Assembly: GCF_000154785.2 (NCBI RefSeq)
Contig: NC_015730.1
Location: forward strand, 4,053,501-4,117,500
Reading direction: 5' to 3'
DNA: 64,000 bases
Origin: Roseobacter litoralis Och 149
GTDB taxonomy: Bacteria; Pseudomonadota; Alphaproteobacteria; Rhodobacterales; Rhodobacteraceae
The position numbers were made by a program, and so were the translations under genes. The notes beneath the pieces were generated by a model that saw only the letters and a program-made list of their open reading frames with translations, was not told the DNA's origin and did not search any database. This document shows, piece after piece, positions 46,302 to 56,085 of the stretch. Positions within the stretch are counted from its first letter, which is position 1. Each line of letters opens with the position of its first letter.

Positions 46302-46999
46302 ATGACTTTGATGCACATTTGCTGATTGTTGACGACGACGAACGCATTCGCACCCTGCTGCAGAAATTTCTGGTGCGGAATGGTTTTCTGGTCACTGCCG
46401 CGCGCGATGCCGCCCATGCAAGGCGCATTCTGTCGGGGCTGGATTTCGATCTGATCGTTCTGGATGTGATGATGCCGGGCGAAGACGGTCTGGCCTTTAC
46501 CCGTGCCCTGCGCGAGACAAACGCGGTGCCGATCCTGTTGCTCACCGCCAAGGGTGATACGGACAACCGGATCGAAGGGCTGGAAGCGGGCGCGGATGAT
46601 TACCTGCCCAAACCGTTTGAACCCAAAGAGCTTTTGCTGCGGATCAACGCCATTTTGCGACGTGTGCCTGAGGTGCAGGAAGATGTGACCGCCCCCAAGG
46701 TTCTGTCGCTCGGCCCCATCCGCTATGATCTGGAGCGGGGCGAGTTATGGCAGGGCGAAGACCTCGTCCGGCTGACGGCGACCGAGATGCACCTGATGAA
46801 AATTTTTTCGGCCAGCTGTAACGAGGCGATCAGCCGCGCGAAACTGGTCGAAGAACTGGGCCGCGACCGTGGGCAGGCACAGGAACGCGCCGTTGATGTG
46901 CAGATCACACGGCTGCGGCGCAAGATCGAAAGTGACCCGAAACAACCACGCTATCTGCAAACCGTGCGCGGGGCTGGGTATATGCTTGCACCGGATTGA
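46298..46999 (+). CDS. petR: OmpR-family response regulator, PetR-like
   Basis: A 233-residue response regulator with receiver Asp56 (LIVLDVMMPGEDG), a conserved lysine in LPKPFEPKELL and an OmpR-type DNA-binding domain (VDVQITRLRRKIE). No histidine kinase gene is adjacent, as for petR in Rhodobacter, where it pairs with the MarR protein. The expected target is petABC. Confidence 0.88.
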   Translation: MNDFDAHLLIVDDDERIRTLLQKFLVRNGFLVTAARDAAHARRILSGLDFDLIVLDVMMPGEDGLAFTRALRETNAVPILLLTAKGDTDNRIEGLEAGADDYLPKPFEPKELLLRINAILRRVPEVQEDVTAPKVLSLGPIRYDLERGELWQGEDLVRLTATEMHLMKIFSASCNEAISRAKLVEELGRDRGQAQERAVDVQITRLRRKIESDPKQPRYLQTVRGAGYMLAPD

Positions 47000-47092
47000 C
47001 GACCGACAGTGATTTCACCGCGTTGCCGGTCTGGCACCTGCCTGAATTTATGACTACTGTTGGCGCAGACACGCATGCAGGATACCGACGCC

Positions 47093-47335
47093 ATGACAGA
47101 CACACCCGTCACCGAGATGAGTTTTGAACAAGCCATGAGCGAGCTTGAAAAAGTGCTTGGCCAGTTGGAGCGGGGCGATGTGGCCTTGGATGAGAGCATC
47201 GCGCTTTATGAACGCGGTGCAGCACTGAAAAAGCGGTGCGAGGAAAAGCTGAAAGAAGCAGAGGAAAAGGTCGCGGCCATCACGCTGGATGCAGATGGCG
47301 CGCCCACCGGTACAAAGCCTGTCACGGGCCTCTGA
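47093..47335 (+). CDS. xseB: Exodeoxyribonuclease VII small subunit
   Basis: An 80-residue helical protein matching XseB (MSFEQAMSELEKVLGQLERGD, then LDESIALYERGAALKKRCEEKL). With XseA it degrades single-stranded DNA. The ATG at 47093 gives the usual length; earlier in-frame starts are possible. It begins the isoprenoid cluster xseB-ispA-dxs common in proteobacteria. Confidence 0.94.
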   Translation: MTDTPVTEMSFEQAMSELEKVLGQLERGDVALDESIALYERGAALKKRCEEKLKEAEEKVAAITLDADGAPTGTKPVTGL

Positions 47336-47338
47336 CAC

Positions 47339-48208
47339 ATGTTTTCGCAACGGCTTGAAGCTGCGGGCGCTGCTGTTCAGGCGCATTTTGACAAGGTACT
47401 GGCTGAGTTTGAACCGCTCCCGATTGTTGAGGCCATGGCGCATGCCACCAGCGGGGGCAAACGTCTGCGGGGTTTTCTGGTGTTGGAAACGGCCCGGCTG
47501 CATGACATAGCGGCAGGCGAAGCCATCTGGTCCGCCACGGCCATTGAGGCCCTGCATGCCTATAGTCTGGTCCATGATGACCTGCCCTGCATGGATGATG
47601 ACGACATGCGGCGCGGTCAGCCAACCGTGCATAAGAAATGGGACGACGCCACAGCTGTGCTGGCCGGCGATGCCCTTCAGACGCTGGCCTTTGAACTGGT
47701 CACGCACCCCGGTGCCAGCCCCTCCGCAGAGGTGCGAGCCGATCTCGCCCTGAGCCTTGCGCGCGCGAGCGGGGCACAGGGGATGGTCTTGGGGCAAGCG
47801 CTTGATATTGCCGCTGAAACCGCACATACCCCCCTATCTCTGGATGAAATAACGCGGCTGCAGCAGGGCAAGACTGGTGCGTTGATTGGATGGTCGGCAC
47901 AGGCGGGTGCGCGGCTGGCACAGGCGGATACGGCGGCGCTGAAACGCTATGCGCAGGCCCTTGGCCTTGCCTTTCAGATCGCCGATGACATCCTCGACGT
48001 GACAGGCGACAGCGCGCAGGTTGGCAAAGCCGTGGGCAAGGATGCCAGCGCGGGAAAGGCGACTTTCGTATCACTTTTGGGTCTGGACGCAGCGCGCACG
48101 CGCGCCATGTCGCTGATTGACGAGGCCTGCGACAGCCTGGCGACTTACGGCGCCAGAGCTGACACCCTAAAAGACACCGCGCGCTTCGTGGTGCGACGCA
48201 CACATTAG
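47339..48208 (+). CDS. ispA: Farnesyl diphosphate synthase (polyprenyl synthetase)
   Basis: A 289-residue trans-prenyltransferase. The first aspartate-rich motif is VHDDLPCMDDDDMRRG (about 79-92) and the second is QIADDILDVTGD. It condenses IPP with DMAPP and GPP to farnesyl diphosphate. Three bases separate it from xseB and nine from dxs. Confidence 0.95.
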   Translation: MFSQRLEAAGAAVQAHFDKVLAEFEPLPIVEAMAHATSGGKRLRGFLVLETARLHDIAAGEAIWSATAIEALHAYSLVHDDLPCMDDDDMRRGQPTVHKKWDDATAVLAGDALQTLAFELVTHPGASPSAEVRADLALSLARASGAQGMVLGQALDIAAETAHTPLSLDEITRLQQGKTGALIGWSAQAGARLAQADTAALKRYAQALGLAFQIADDILDVTGDSAQVGKAVGKDASAGKATFVSLLGLDAARTRAMSLIDEACDSLATYGARADTLKDTARFVVRRTH

Positions 48209-48217
48209 GGAACGACA

Positions 48218-50146
48218 ATGACAGACACGCCCAAAACCCCGCTTTTGGATCTGGTGCACCGCCCCGCCGACATGAAGGGCCTGTCAGACCGGCAGCTGGT
48301 GCAGTTGGCAGATGAGCTGCGCCGCGAAACCGTTTCAGCGGTTTCGGTAACGGGTGGGCATCTGGGCGCAGGCCTAGGTGTGGTGGAACTCACGGTCGCG
48401 CTTCATGCGGTGTTCGACACGCCCCGCGACAAGATAATCTGGGACGTTGGGCATCAGTGTTATCCGCATAAAATCCTGACGGGTCGGCGCGACCGCATCC
48501 GCACCCTGCGCATGAAAGGGGGCCTCAGCGGGTTCACCAAACGCAGTGAATCCCCCTATGATCCTTTCGGTGCCGCCCATAGTTCCACGTCGATTTCGGC
48601 GGCTTTGGGATTTGCCGTTGCGCGTGATCTGGGCGGTGTCGTACCGGAAGGTCTTGGGGACGCCATTGCCGTTATTGGCGACGGGTCGATGTCTGCGGGC
48701 ATGGCCTATGAAGCGATGAACAACGCGGGTCATCTGAAAAAACGTATGATCGTGATCCTGAACGATAATGAGATGTCGATTGCTCCGCCCACCGGTGCGA
48801 TGTCGTCTTATCTCAGCCGTCTCTATTCGGGCGAACCCTTTCAGGATTTCAAAGCGGCGGCCAAAGGGGCGGTGAGCCTGCTGCCGGAACCGTTCCGCGA
48901 AGGGGCTAAAAGGGCCAAGGATATGCTCAAGGGGATGGCCGTCGGCGGCACCCTGTTCGAAGAGCTTGGGTTTTCCTATATCGGCCCGATTGACGGGCAT
49001 GATCTTGACCAGCTTTTGCCGCTTCTGCGCACCGTCAAAGCACGCGCGACCGGGCCGATCATGATCCACGCGCTGACCAAAAAGGGCAAAGGCTATGCGC
49101 CCGCCGAAACCGCCCGAGACAAGGGGCACGCCACCGCGAAATTCGACGTACTGACCGGGCAGCAAACCAAGGCCCCGTCGAATGCGCCCAGCTACACCAA
49201 AGTCTTTGCGCAAAGCCTGCTCGAAGAAGCAATGAAAGACGACAAAATCTGTGCCGTAACGGCTGCGATGCCGGATGGCACGGGGTTGAACCTCTTTGCG
49301 GAACGCTACCCCAGCCGCTGTTTTGACGTCGGTATTGCCGAACAACATGGGGTGACCTTTTCGGCGGCGCTGGCCGCGGGCGGGATGAAGCCGTTCTGCG
49401 CGATGTATTCGACATTCCTGCAAAGGGGCTACGATCAGGTTGTGCATGACGTTGCGATCCAGCGCCTGCCCGTGCGCTTTGCGATTGATCGCGCAGGGTT
49501 GGTCGGGGCGGATGGCGCGACGCATGCAGGGTCCTTTGACATCGCCTATCTGGCCAACCTGCCCGGTTTCGTTGTGATGGCCGCCGCCGATGAAGCAGAA
49601 CTGAAACACATGGTTGCCACCGCTGTTGCGCATGATGATGGGCCAATCGCGTTCCGCTTTCCACGCGGCGAAGGCAATGGCGTCGATATGCCGGAAGTTG
49701 GCGAAGTGCTGGAAATCGGCAAGGGCCGGATCATCACAGAGGGAGCGCGCGTCGCGATCCTGTCCTTTGGCACCCGTCTGGCAGAGGTTCAAAAGGCAGG
49801 CGAAGCACTGGCGGCCCGCGGCATCACGCCGACGATTGCGGATGCACGGTTCGCCAAACCGCTCGACCGGGACATGATCCTTGATCTGGCCGTCAACCAT
49901 GAGGCCCTGATCACCGTCGAAGAAGGGGCCATCGGCGGTTTTGGCAGCCATGTGGCGCAGTTGCTTTCGGATGAAGGAGTGTTTGATACCGGCTTCAAAT
50001 TCCGCTCAATGGTGCTGCCCGATATCTTTATAGACCAGTCCAGCCCGGCGGACATGTACGCCGTTGCGGGCATGAACGCGGCGGATATCGAAACCAAAGT
50101 GCTGTCGGTTTTGGGCATTGCCCAGATCGGTGAGGCGCGGGCCTAA
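48218..50146 (+). CDS. dxs: 1-deoxy-D-xylulose-5-phosphate synthase
   Basis: A 642-residue thiamine-diphosphate enzyme, first step of the MEP pathway. The TPP-binding segment [18 protein letters not shown] and the transketolase pyrimidine domain ([15 protein letters not shown]) are intact. The length is normal. Its TAA stop is the first triplet of repeat copy D. Confidence 0.97.
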   Translation: MTDTPKTPLLDLVHRPADMKGLSDRQLVQLADELRRETVSAVSVTGGHLGAGLGVVELTVALHAVFDTPRDKIIWDVGHQCYPHKILTGRRDRIRTLRMKGGLSGFTKRSESPYDPFGAAHSSTSISAALGFAVARDLGGVVPEGLGDAIAVIGDGSMSAGMAYEAMNNAGHLKKRMIVILNDNEMSIAPPTGAMSSYLSRLYSGEPFQDFKAAAKGAVSLLPEPFREGAKRAKDMLKGMAVGGTLFEELGFSYIGPIDGHDLDQLLPLLRTVKARATGPIMIHALTKKGKGYAPAETARDKGHATAKFDVLTGQQTKAPSNAPSYTKVFAQSLLEEAMKDDKICAVTAAMPDGTGLNLFAERYPSRCFDVGIAEQHGVTFSAALAAGGMKPFCAMYSTFLQRGYDQVVHDVAIQRLPVRFAIDRAGLVGADGATHAGSFDIAYLANLPGFVVMAAADEAELKHMVATAVAHDDGPIAFRFPRGEGNGVDMPEVGEVLEIGKGRIITEGARVAILSFGTRLAEVQKAGEALAARGITPTIADARFAKPLDRDMILDLAVNHEALITVEEGAIGGFGSHVAQLLSDEGVFDTGFKFRSMVLPDIFIDQSSPADMYAVAGMNAADIETKVLSVLGIAQIGEARA

Positions 50147-50248
50147 AGCGTCATACGGAAAACCTGGATCATGTAACACTGCCCGACATCAAGGGATTCA
50201 ACGCGTTACGTGATACTTGATGTTTCAGGTATCTCGTCAGACGCTCTA
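50144..50248 (+). repeat. 105-bp palindromic repeat, copy D
   Basis: The same 105-bp element, forward orientation, close to copy A in sequence. It exactly fills the gap between dxs (TAA, first triplet) and the convergent BASS transporter gene (TAG, last triplet). Confidence 0.92.
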
Positions 50249-51127
50249 AAGCAGACTGTCCGGCATCTTTTGCTCTGCCGCCGTGTTGGCGCGCCGGAAT
50301 ACCAGCGTGACCAATGTGGCGACAATCACGATAAACAGGGAATAGAGCACGGGCACCGCAGTGACGGCCTGTTGCTCAGCTCCCGAAAAGGTGAAAACGA
50401 TAATCGCAATCGCCAAGGGTCCGTTCTGAATACCCGTTTCCAAGGCGACGGTGCGCGCATTTCTGGGGTGCAGACGCAGCGCGCGCGCAAAGATATACCC
50501 GATAGTGATCCCGAAAACACCCAATGCGATGGATGCGAAATAGGTCGCCGCGCTGGTTTCCAGCAGGAATTGCCAATTGCGCGGTATCCAGCTGACGATG
50601 AGGAACAGAATAAAGAACAGCGCCAGAGCAGAGCCGAAAAACTCCGTCACAGCCCCGACATTCGCGCTGATCTTGCGCAGCACCATGCCGATCGCCACGG
50701 GAACGAGCAGCAGGACCAAAGTGGCGATGATATTTTCGCGCGGAATCTCAAGATCAAGCGCCGTTGCGTAAACCAGCAACACAATCGGGATCATGATCAC
50801 GCCTGTCACCGTCGACGTTACCGTCATCAAGACCGAGAGCGCCAGATTACCTTTGGAGAAATAGGTGAAGATGTTCGACGTTGTGCCCCCCGGCATGCAC
50901 GACATGATCAATATGCCAATCGCAATAGCGGGCGGGACATTCAGCAGGGTCGCCAGCAAAAAGCCGATCAGGGGCATAAACCCATATTGCGCGATCACGC
51001 CGATGGCGAGGCCATAGGGTCGCCGCAAGGCCAGATAAAAATCGCGCGGCGTCAGCGACGCCCCCATCCCCAGCATGATCACGAAAATCATCAACGCGAG
51101 GATCGCCTGTTCAAATGCTCCGACCAT
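50246..51127 (-). CDS. Bile acid:sodium symporter (BASS) family transporter
   Basis: A 293-residue protein with about nine hydrophobic segments and the family motif IMSCMPGGTTSNIFTYFSKGNLALS. BASS proteins are sodium-coupled carriers of organic acids such as pantothenate, pyruvate or bile acids. It is five bases downstream of the acyl-CoA ligase gene in the same direction. Substrate unknown. Confidence 0.9.
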   Translation of the reverse strand: MVGAFEQAILALMIFVIMLGMGASLTPRDFYLALRRPYGLAIGVIAQYGFMPLIGFLLATLLNVPPAIAIGILIMSCMPGGTTSNIFTYFSKGNLALSVLMTVTSTVTGVIMIPIVLLVYATALDLEIPRENIIATLVLLLVPVAIGMVLRKISANVGAVTEFFGSALALFFILFLIVSWIPRNWQFLLETSAATYFASIALGVFGITIGYIFARALRLHPRNARTVALETGIQNGPLAIAIIVFTFSGAEQQAVTAVPVLYSLFIVIVATLVTLVFRRANTAAEQKMPDSLL

Positions 51128-51132
51128 GCCCG

Positions 51133-52854
51133 TTACTCCTGCGCCTGATGCGCGATCTCGGTCGCGCGCAGGTCTTTTCTGAGGATTTTTCCGACGTTGG
51201 ATTTCGGCAGTTCATCGCGAAACTCGACCCGTCTGGGGATTTTATAGGCGGTCAGATGCGCCTTGCAATGGGTGCGGATGTCAGCCTCCGACAGGCTGGG
51301 GTCTCGTCTGACGATAAAGGCTTTGACCGCCTCCCCGGTTGCGTCATCGGGGACGCCGATCACCGCCGCCTCAACAATCGCAGGATGGGTTGCGAGGCAT
51401 TCCTCGATCTCATTGGGGTAGACGTTGAATCCGGACACCACCACCATGTCTTTCTTGCGGTCCACAATAGTGAAATAGCCATCGGCATCCATGACGCCGA
51501 TGTCGCCGGTCAGGAACCAGCCGTCTTTCATCACCGCCGCGGTTTCCTCGGGCTTGTTCCAATAGCCGGCCATGATCTGCGGCCCCTTCGCTGCAATCTC
51601 TCCGGATTGGCCGACGGGGACTTCGTGGCCGTCATCATCAAGGCAGGCTACCAAGGTGGACGGCACAGGCACGCCGATGGTGCCACTGCGCTTTTTACCC
51701 AAGGGCTCAAAGGTCAAGGCGGGTGATGTTTCGGTCAGGCCATACCCCTGAACCACTGGTTTTCCGGTAATCTCCTGCCAGCGTTCTTCGACCGCCGTTT
51801 GCAGCGCCATACCGCCAGCAGAGGCGAATTTCAGATGTTTGGGCGGGCTGTCCGTGAACCAGACCTCATTCGTCAAGCCGTTGAACAGGGTGTTCACACC
51901 GCTCATCCACGTGATCTTGTAATTCTCCATCGCGCGTTTCAGGCTGGCCAGCGGGCGCGGGTTCGGGATCAGGATGTTGCGCGCGCCCAGCCAGTAAAAC
52001 CCGAGCAAATTTACCGTGAACGCAAAGATATGATACATCGGCAAAGCTGTCAGGGCGATCTCTTTGCCCTTCTCCACGCCGGAGATCAGCTCCATCACCT
52101 GTTCCATGTTCATGATCAGATTGGCATGGGTCAGCATCGCGCCCTTGGCCACGCCGGTCGTCCCACCGGTGTATTGCAGGCAGGCGATGTCGTCAGGCTG
52201 CACATTGCGCCGATAGGCATAAACCTCGATCTTTTCGGACTGCATATGCACCCGACCCGCCGCAATAGCATCGGGAAGACGAATATGCGGCACCTCAATG
52301 GGTTTCACCGATTTGTCCCAGTGCTTTTGCACCAGCCCGATGATCCACTTTGGCAGGGTCGGCAAAAACTCCGCGACCCGCGTAACAATGATATTCGGGA
52401 TCGGATGACCGCGCGTCGCTTGCGGGATTTTGTCGGCGAACATATCCACGATGATCAGGGCGTGGGGTTCTGCGTCCACGAATTGTTTTGCCATCTCGTC
52501 CGCTGTGTACAGCGGGTTCACATTGACCAGAACACACCCCGCTTTCAGGATCCCAAAGGCCGCGATTGGAAAGCTGAGGCAATTGGGCATCTGCAACGCG
52601 ACGCGATCACCCTGCTGCAACCCGGCGACCTCGCGCAGGTACACCGCAAAGGCGTCAGACATCTGGTCCACCTGCTCAAACGTCAAAGTTCCGTTCATGC
52701 CGTTGGGCATGCAGGCGGTGAAGGCCGGGGCCTTGCCATAGGTATTGGCGACGGAATGCACCAGATCGCCAATGGTTCGGTACGATGCCTCGGGCAGGTC
52801 CGGACGCACGTCCACACCATAAAATGCCGTCCATGGCCGCTCATGCGCAGTCAT
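51133..52854 (-). CDS. fadD: Long-chain fatty-acid-CoA ligase
   Basis: A 573-residue AMP-binding acyl-CoA synthetase. The P-loop-like motif is QYTGGTTGVAKGAMLTH, the adenylate motif GYGLTETSPA and the C-terminal hinge YFTIVDRKKDMVVVSGFNVYPNEIE (shown by position 51400-51480). It activates fatty acids for beta-oxidation or lipid synthesis. Length and motifs are normal for FadD. Confidence 0.93.
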   Translation of the reverse strand: MTAHERPWTAFYGVDVRPDLPEASYRTIGDLVHSVANTYGKAPAFTACMPNGMNGTLTFEQVDQMSDAFAVYLREVAGLQQGDRVALQMPNCLSFPIAAFGILKAGCVLVNVNPLYTADEMAKQFVDAEPHALIIVDMFADKIPQATRGHPIPNIIVTRVAEFLPTLPKWIIGLVQKHWDKSVKPIEVPHIRLPDAIAAGRVHMQSEKIEVYAYRRNVQPDDIACLQYTGGTTGVAKGAMLTHANLIMNMEQVMELISGVEKGKEIALTALPMYHIFAFTVNLLGFYWLGARNILIPNPRPLASLKRAMENYKITWMSGVNTLFNGLTNEVWFTDSPPKHLKFASAGGMALQTAVEERWQEITGKPVVQGYGLTETSPALTFEPLGKKRSGTIGVPVPSTLVACLDDDGHEVPVGQSGEIAAKGPQIMAGYWNKPEETAAVMKDGWFLTGDIGVMDADGYFTIVDRKKDMVVVSGFNVYPNEIEECLATHPAIVEAAVIGVPDDATGEAVKAFIVRRDPSLSEADIRTHCKAHLTAYKIPRRVEFRDELPKSNVGKILRKDLRATEIAHQAQE

Positions 52855-53069
52855 CGAATCCTCCTCCCCAAGAAATCCTTGAAAAGGACGTACCCGCAGG
52901 ACGACCCCTTGTCGAATACGACCCTACGGCCAATCCGCAGTTTCGCAGGCTTTGCAGTAATTTCCGTGCATCTGTGCAAAGTTAAACAGGATATATGCGT
53001 ATTTCGCGCTTATTTGCACAAAACAAGATGCTATCTAGGCACCAACGCAAACACATTCAGGAGACTGAC

Positions 53070-53987
53070 ATGGATAAGAAACGCATGAACGGCCTGCATC
53101 ACGTCACTGCAATCAGCGGCCCCCCGCAGGCAAATGCAGACTTTTTCACCAAGGTCATGCAACAGCGTCTGGTGAAAAAGACCGTCAATTTTGACGATCC
53201 GGGCACGTATCATTTGTACTACGGCAACGAAACGGCTGATCCCGGCACGATCCTGACGTTCTTCCCCTTTGTAAATGCAGGTCCCGGGCGCGCCGGTCCC
53301 GGTATGGCGTCTGCCTATGCATACGCTGTGGGTCAGCGCGGGTTTGATACCTGGATGGAACGTCTGGCGCTTGAGGCCATCGATTTTGATGGCCCCGCGG
53401 AACGGTTTGGCAGCAGGGTTATCAAAGTTTCGGACCCGGATGGGGCCAAGGTCGAACTTGTTGAAGTAGAAGGCGATGACCGCCCCACGCTGGACGGCTT
53501 TCATTCTGTGACTTTGCAACTGGACGATATGGAGCCGACGCAGCGGTTGCTGACGGACATCATGGGCTATGACGAGGTCGCGCATGAAACCAAGAACGGC
53601 GAAGAGCGTCTGCGTTTGCAACTGCCCGGCGACGTGCGTGGCGGCGTTGTTGATCTGATGCGCTCGGATGTACCTTCCATCGGGCGTCAGGGTGCGGGCA
53701 GCATCCATCACGTGGCCTTTCGCGCGCTGGATGACGAGGATCAATTGGATTGGCGCGAACGCTTGGTGAGCGCGGGCATGGACGTCACACCCGTGATCGA
53801 CCGGCAGTATTTCAACGCGATCTATTTTCGCGAACCCGGCGGTGTCCTTTTCGAAATTGCAACGGACCCACCCGGGTTTACCCGCGATGAAGACCTCGCG
53901 CATCTGGGTCAGTCCCTGCAGCTGCCCGCACAATACGAAAGCGCGCGCGACCGGATCGAGCGGACCCTGCCCCCGCTTGTGGCCTGA
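53070..53987 (+). CDS. VOC-family ring-cleavage dioxygenase, MhqO-like
   Basis: A 305-residue protein of two vicinal-oxygen-chelate domains (MNGLHHVTAISGPPQANADF and TLDGFHSVTLQLDDME), with metal ligands likely His (LHH), His (FHSV or IHH) and Glu (VLFEIATD). Its layout and its partner hydrolase match the MhqO/MhqD hydroquinone-resistance pair of Bacillus. CAGGAGA precedes the ATG at 53070. It could detoxify quinols by ring cleavage. Confidence 0.87.
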   Translation: MDKKRMNGLHHVTAISGPPQANADFFTKVMQQRLVKKTVNFDDPGTYHLYYGNETADPGTILTFFPFVNAGPGRAGPGMASAYAYAVGQRGFDTWMERLALEAIDFDGPAERFGSRVIKVSDPDGAKVELVEVEGDDRPTLDGFHSVTLQLDDMEPTQRLLTDIMGYDEVAHETKNGEERLRLQLPGDVRGGVVDLMRSDVPSIGRQGAGSIHHVAFRALDDEDQLDWRERLVSAGMDVTPVIDRQYFNAIYFREPGGVLFEIATDPPGFTRDEDLAHLGQSLQLPAQYESARDRIERTLPPLVA

Positions 53988-53997
53988 GGGGAGCGCG

Positions 53998-54651
53998 ATG
54001 CTACACGCCGGGCAGAACCCTCGGGCGGCGTCCTTTGGCCTCGTGCTTTTGCACGGGCGCGGGGCCGGGGCGTCGGATATCATCGGTTTGGGCGAAGCTT
54101 TGGCTTTGCCCGACCTTGCGCTGATCGCGCCCGAAGCGCCGGGGCGGTCATGGTGGCCAACGAGCTTTCTCGCACCCTCAGATCAAATGGAACCCTATGC
54201 GCAGGCCGGTCTGTCGCAGGTCGATGCCGCCATCAGAACCCTGAGCGAAAGTGGCCTGCCCCGAAAACGGATCGGGGTGCTCGGCTTCAGTCAGGGTGCT
54301 TGTCTGGCCGCTGAATATCTGGCGCGGCGCGGCACGGGGTTGGGCTTTGGTTTTATACTGTCAGGTGGCCTGATCGGAACAGCGGATGCCGGCACAGGCC
54401 CTGATGCCGCGCTGTACGGGTTTGGCGACAAAGTCCTGAACTACGATACCAATCTGGCAGGCACGCAGATCGACATGAGCTGCCACGCAGAGGATCCGCA
54501 TATTCCCCACCGGCGCTTTGCGGATAGTGCGGCGCGCTTGCAACAGGCCGGCGCGAACGTTTCGGCGCGGACCAAACCGGGTCAGGGCCATGGGATCGAC
54601 GAAGCCGATATCGCCAAAGTGCGTAAACTGCTGAATGTGACACCAGCGTAA
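53998..54651 (+). CDS. Alpha/beta hydrolase (phospholipase/carboxylesterase), MhqD-like
   Basis: A 217-residue hydrolase with nucleophile Ser98 in GFSQGA, the oxyanion region LLHGRGAGASD, and Asp and His near AEDPHIP and GQGHGID. It starts 11 bases after the dioxygenase gene. In Bacillus the equivalent MhqD acts with the dioxygenase against quinones. A longer frame inside the dioxygenase gene is not used. It ends one base before the livF 3' end (convergent). Confidence 0.87.
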   Translation: MLHAGQNPRAASFGLVLLHGRGAGASDIIGLGEALALPDLALIAPEAPGRSWWPTSFLAPSDQMEPYAQAGLSQVDAAIRTLSESGLPRKRIGVLGFSQGACLAAEYLARRGTGLGFGFILSGGLIGTADAGTGPDAALYGFGDKVLNYDTNLAGTQIDMSCHAEDPHIPHRRFADSAARLQQAGANVSARTKPGQGHGIDEADIAKVRKLLNVTPA

Positions 54652-54652
54652 A

Positions 54653-55339
54653 TCAGACGCCGATATACCGCGTGCTGATGTCCGGCGTGAGGTCGGTCAT
54701 GGCACCGGACCAGACGGTGGTTCCGCGTTCCAGTATGGTTGCACGTTCGCAAATGCGTGACAGCTCACCAAGCGATTTGTCGATCAGGATAATCGACATG
54801 CCCGTGGACCGTTTCAGTTCCGTGAGGGCCGCCCAGATCTCTTGCCGCACAAGGGGGGCCAAGCCTTCGGTTGCCTCATCCAGAATGAGCAGCCGGGGGT
54901 TTGTCATAAGGGCGCGCGCGATCGCCACCATCTGTTGCTCGCCACCCGAAAGCGTTGCGGCTTTTTGCTCCTTGCGTTCTGCAAGCCGGGGAAACAGTTC
55001 TGCAACCGTCTCGAATGTCCAGTGACCGGGGCGTGCTGCCGCAGACAGGTTTTCCGACACCGTCAGTGACGAAAAACAGCGCCGCCCCTCAGGCACCAGA
55101 CCGATACCCAGCCGCGCGGCGCGATGGCTGGGCAAGCGCGACAGATCTCGCCCATCAAACTCCAACGTGCCGCGTGTCGGCACCATCCTGCAAATCGCCT
55201 TGACGGTGGTGCTTTTGCCCATCCCGTTGCGCCCCATCAGCGCCATGACCTCGCCCGGCTGCAAGCTCAGATCGACACCGAAAAGCGCGGGGCTGACCCC
55301 GTAAGATGCCTCGACATTGCGCAGCGTCAAAAGCGTCAT
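54653..55339 (-). CDS. livF: Branched-chain amino acid ABC ATPase LivF-type
   Basis: A 228-residue ABC ATPase with Walker A GRNGMGKST, signature LSGGEQQM and Walker B LLILDEATEGLAP. It pairs with LivG. Last gene of the leftward liv operon, overlapping livG by four bases. Confidence 0.92.
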   Translation of the reverse strand: MTLLTLRNVEASYGVSPALFGVDLSLQPGEVMALMGRNGMGKSTTVKAICRMVPTRGTLEFDGRDLSRLPSHRAARLGIGLVPEGRRCFSSLTVSENLSAAARPGHWTFETVAELFPRLAERKEQKAATLSGGEQQMVAIARALMTNPRLLILDEATEGLAPLVRQEIWAALTELKRSTGMSIILIDKSLGELSRICERATILERGTTVWSGAMTDLTPDISTRYIGV

Positions 55340-56085
55340 GCCTCACCGCCTAAGTAAGCGTCGCGTACGGCTTTGCTGGCGCGTATCTCTGCCACGGTGC
55401 CGGTCTCGATCACCTTGCCATAGACCAGAACGCTGATCCGGTCGGCCAGCGCAAAAACAGCATCCATGTCATGCTCGACCAATAAAATCGGGGCATCCGC
55501 GCGCAGACTGTCCAGAAAGCCGGTCAATTGCTTGGACCCTTCCGACCCAAGGCCCGCCATAGGTTCATCCATCACAAAGGCTTTGGGTTGCAGGCTCAGC
55601 GCGACCGCGACTTCCAATTGGCGGCGCTGCCCGTGGCTGAGTTCCGCGGTGCGTTTGGCACGGGCATCCGTCAGGCCGACACGCGCCAACGCGGCCTCGG
55701 CCCTGTCACGCAGCGCATCATCTTTCAAGGCGGGTCGCAGGAATTGCCATGGGCGACCCATCGCCCCCAATGCGCCCAGCATGACGTTTTGCAACACGCT
55801 GTCTTCCATCGCCAGTGCAGATATCTGAAACGTGCGCCCAAGCCCTGCCCGCGCGCGCAGTCGCGTCGGTTCCTGTGTCACGTCTCGGCCCAGAAATTCG
55901 ATGCGCCCGCGATCAGGCGTCAGCCCACCGCAGATCTGCGCAATCAACGTGGATTTCCCTGCGCCATTGGGTCCGATCACCGCATGGATTTCACCCGCGC
56001 GCAGATCAAGCGTGACATCATCGGTTGCGGTCAACGCGCCGAAACTCTTGCTGAGGTTATGGGTGGCAAGCACAGGGTCAGTCAT
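55336..56085 (-). CDS. livG: Branched-chain amino acid ABC ATPase LivG-type
   Basis: A 249-residue ABC ATPase with Walker A GPNGAGKST, signature LSHGQRRQ (in place of LSGGQ, common in LivG) and Walker B AFVMDEPMAGL. I start at 56085, where the normal LivG N-terminus (MTDPVLATHNLSKSFG) begins and which overlaps livM by eight bases; the frame extends further upstream only inside livM. Confidence 0.92.
   Translation of the reverse strand: MTDPVLATHNLSKSFGALTATDDVTLDLRAGEIHAVIGPNGAGKSTLIAQICGGLTPDRGRIEFLGRDVTQEPTRLRARAGLGRTFQISALAMEDSVLQNVMLGALGAMGRPWQFLRPALKDDALRDRAEAALARVGLTDARAKRTAELSHGQRRQLEVAVALSLQPKAFVMDEPMAGLGSEGSKQLTGFLDSLRADAPILLVEHDMDAVFALADRISVLVYGKVIETGTVAEIRASKAVRDAYLGGEA

Noticed and set aside
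48374-49951. Long minus-strand open frame across dxs
   Set aside because: dxs is certain on the plus strand; the opposite frame is His/Arg-rich and resembles no protein.
19195-50248. The four 105-bp repeats as parts of a CRISPR or an insertion sequence
   Set aside because: They are scattered single units without spacers or a transposase gene; they are reported as a palindromic repeat family.
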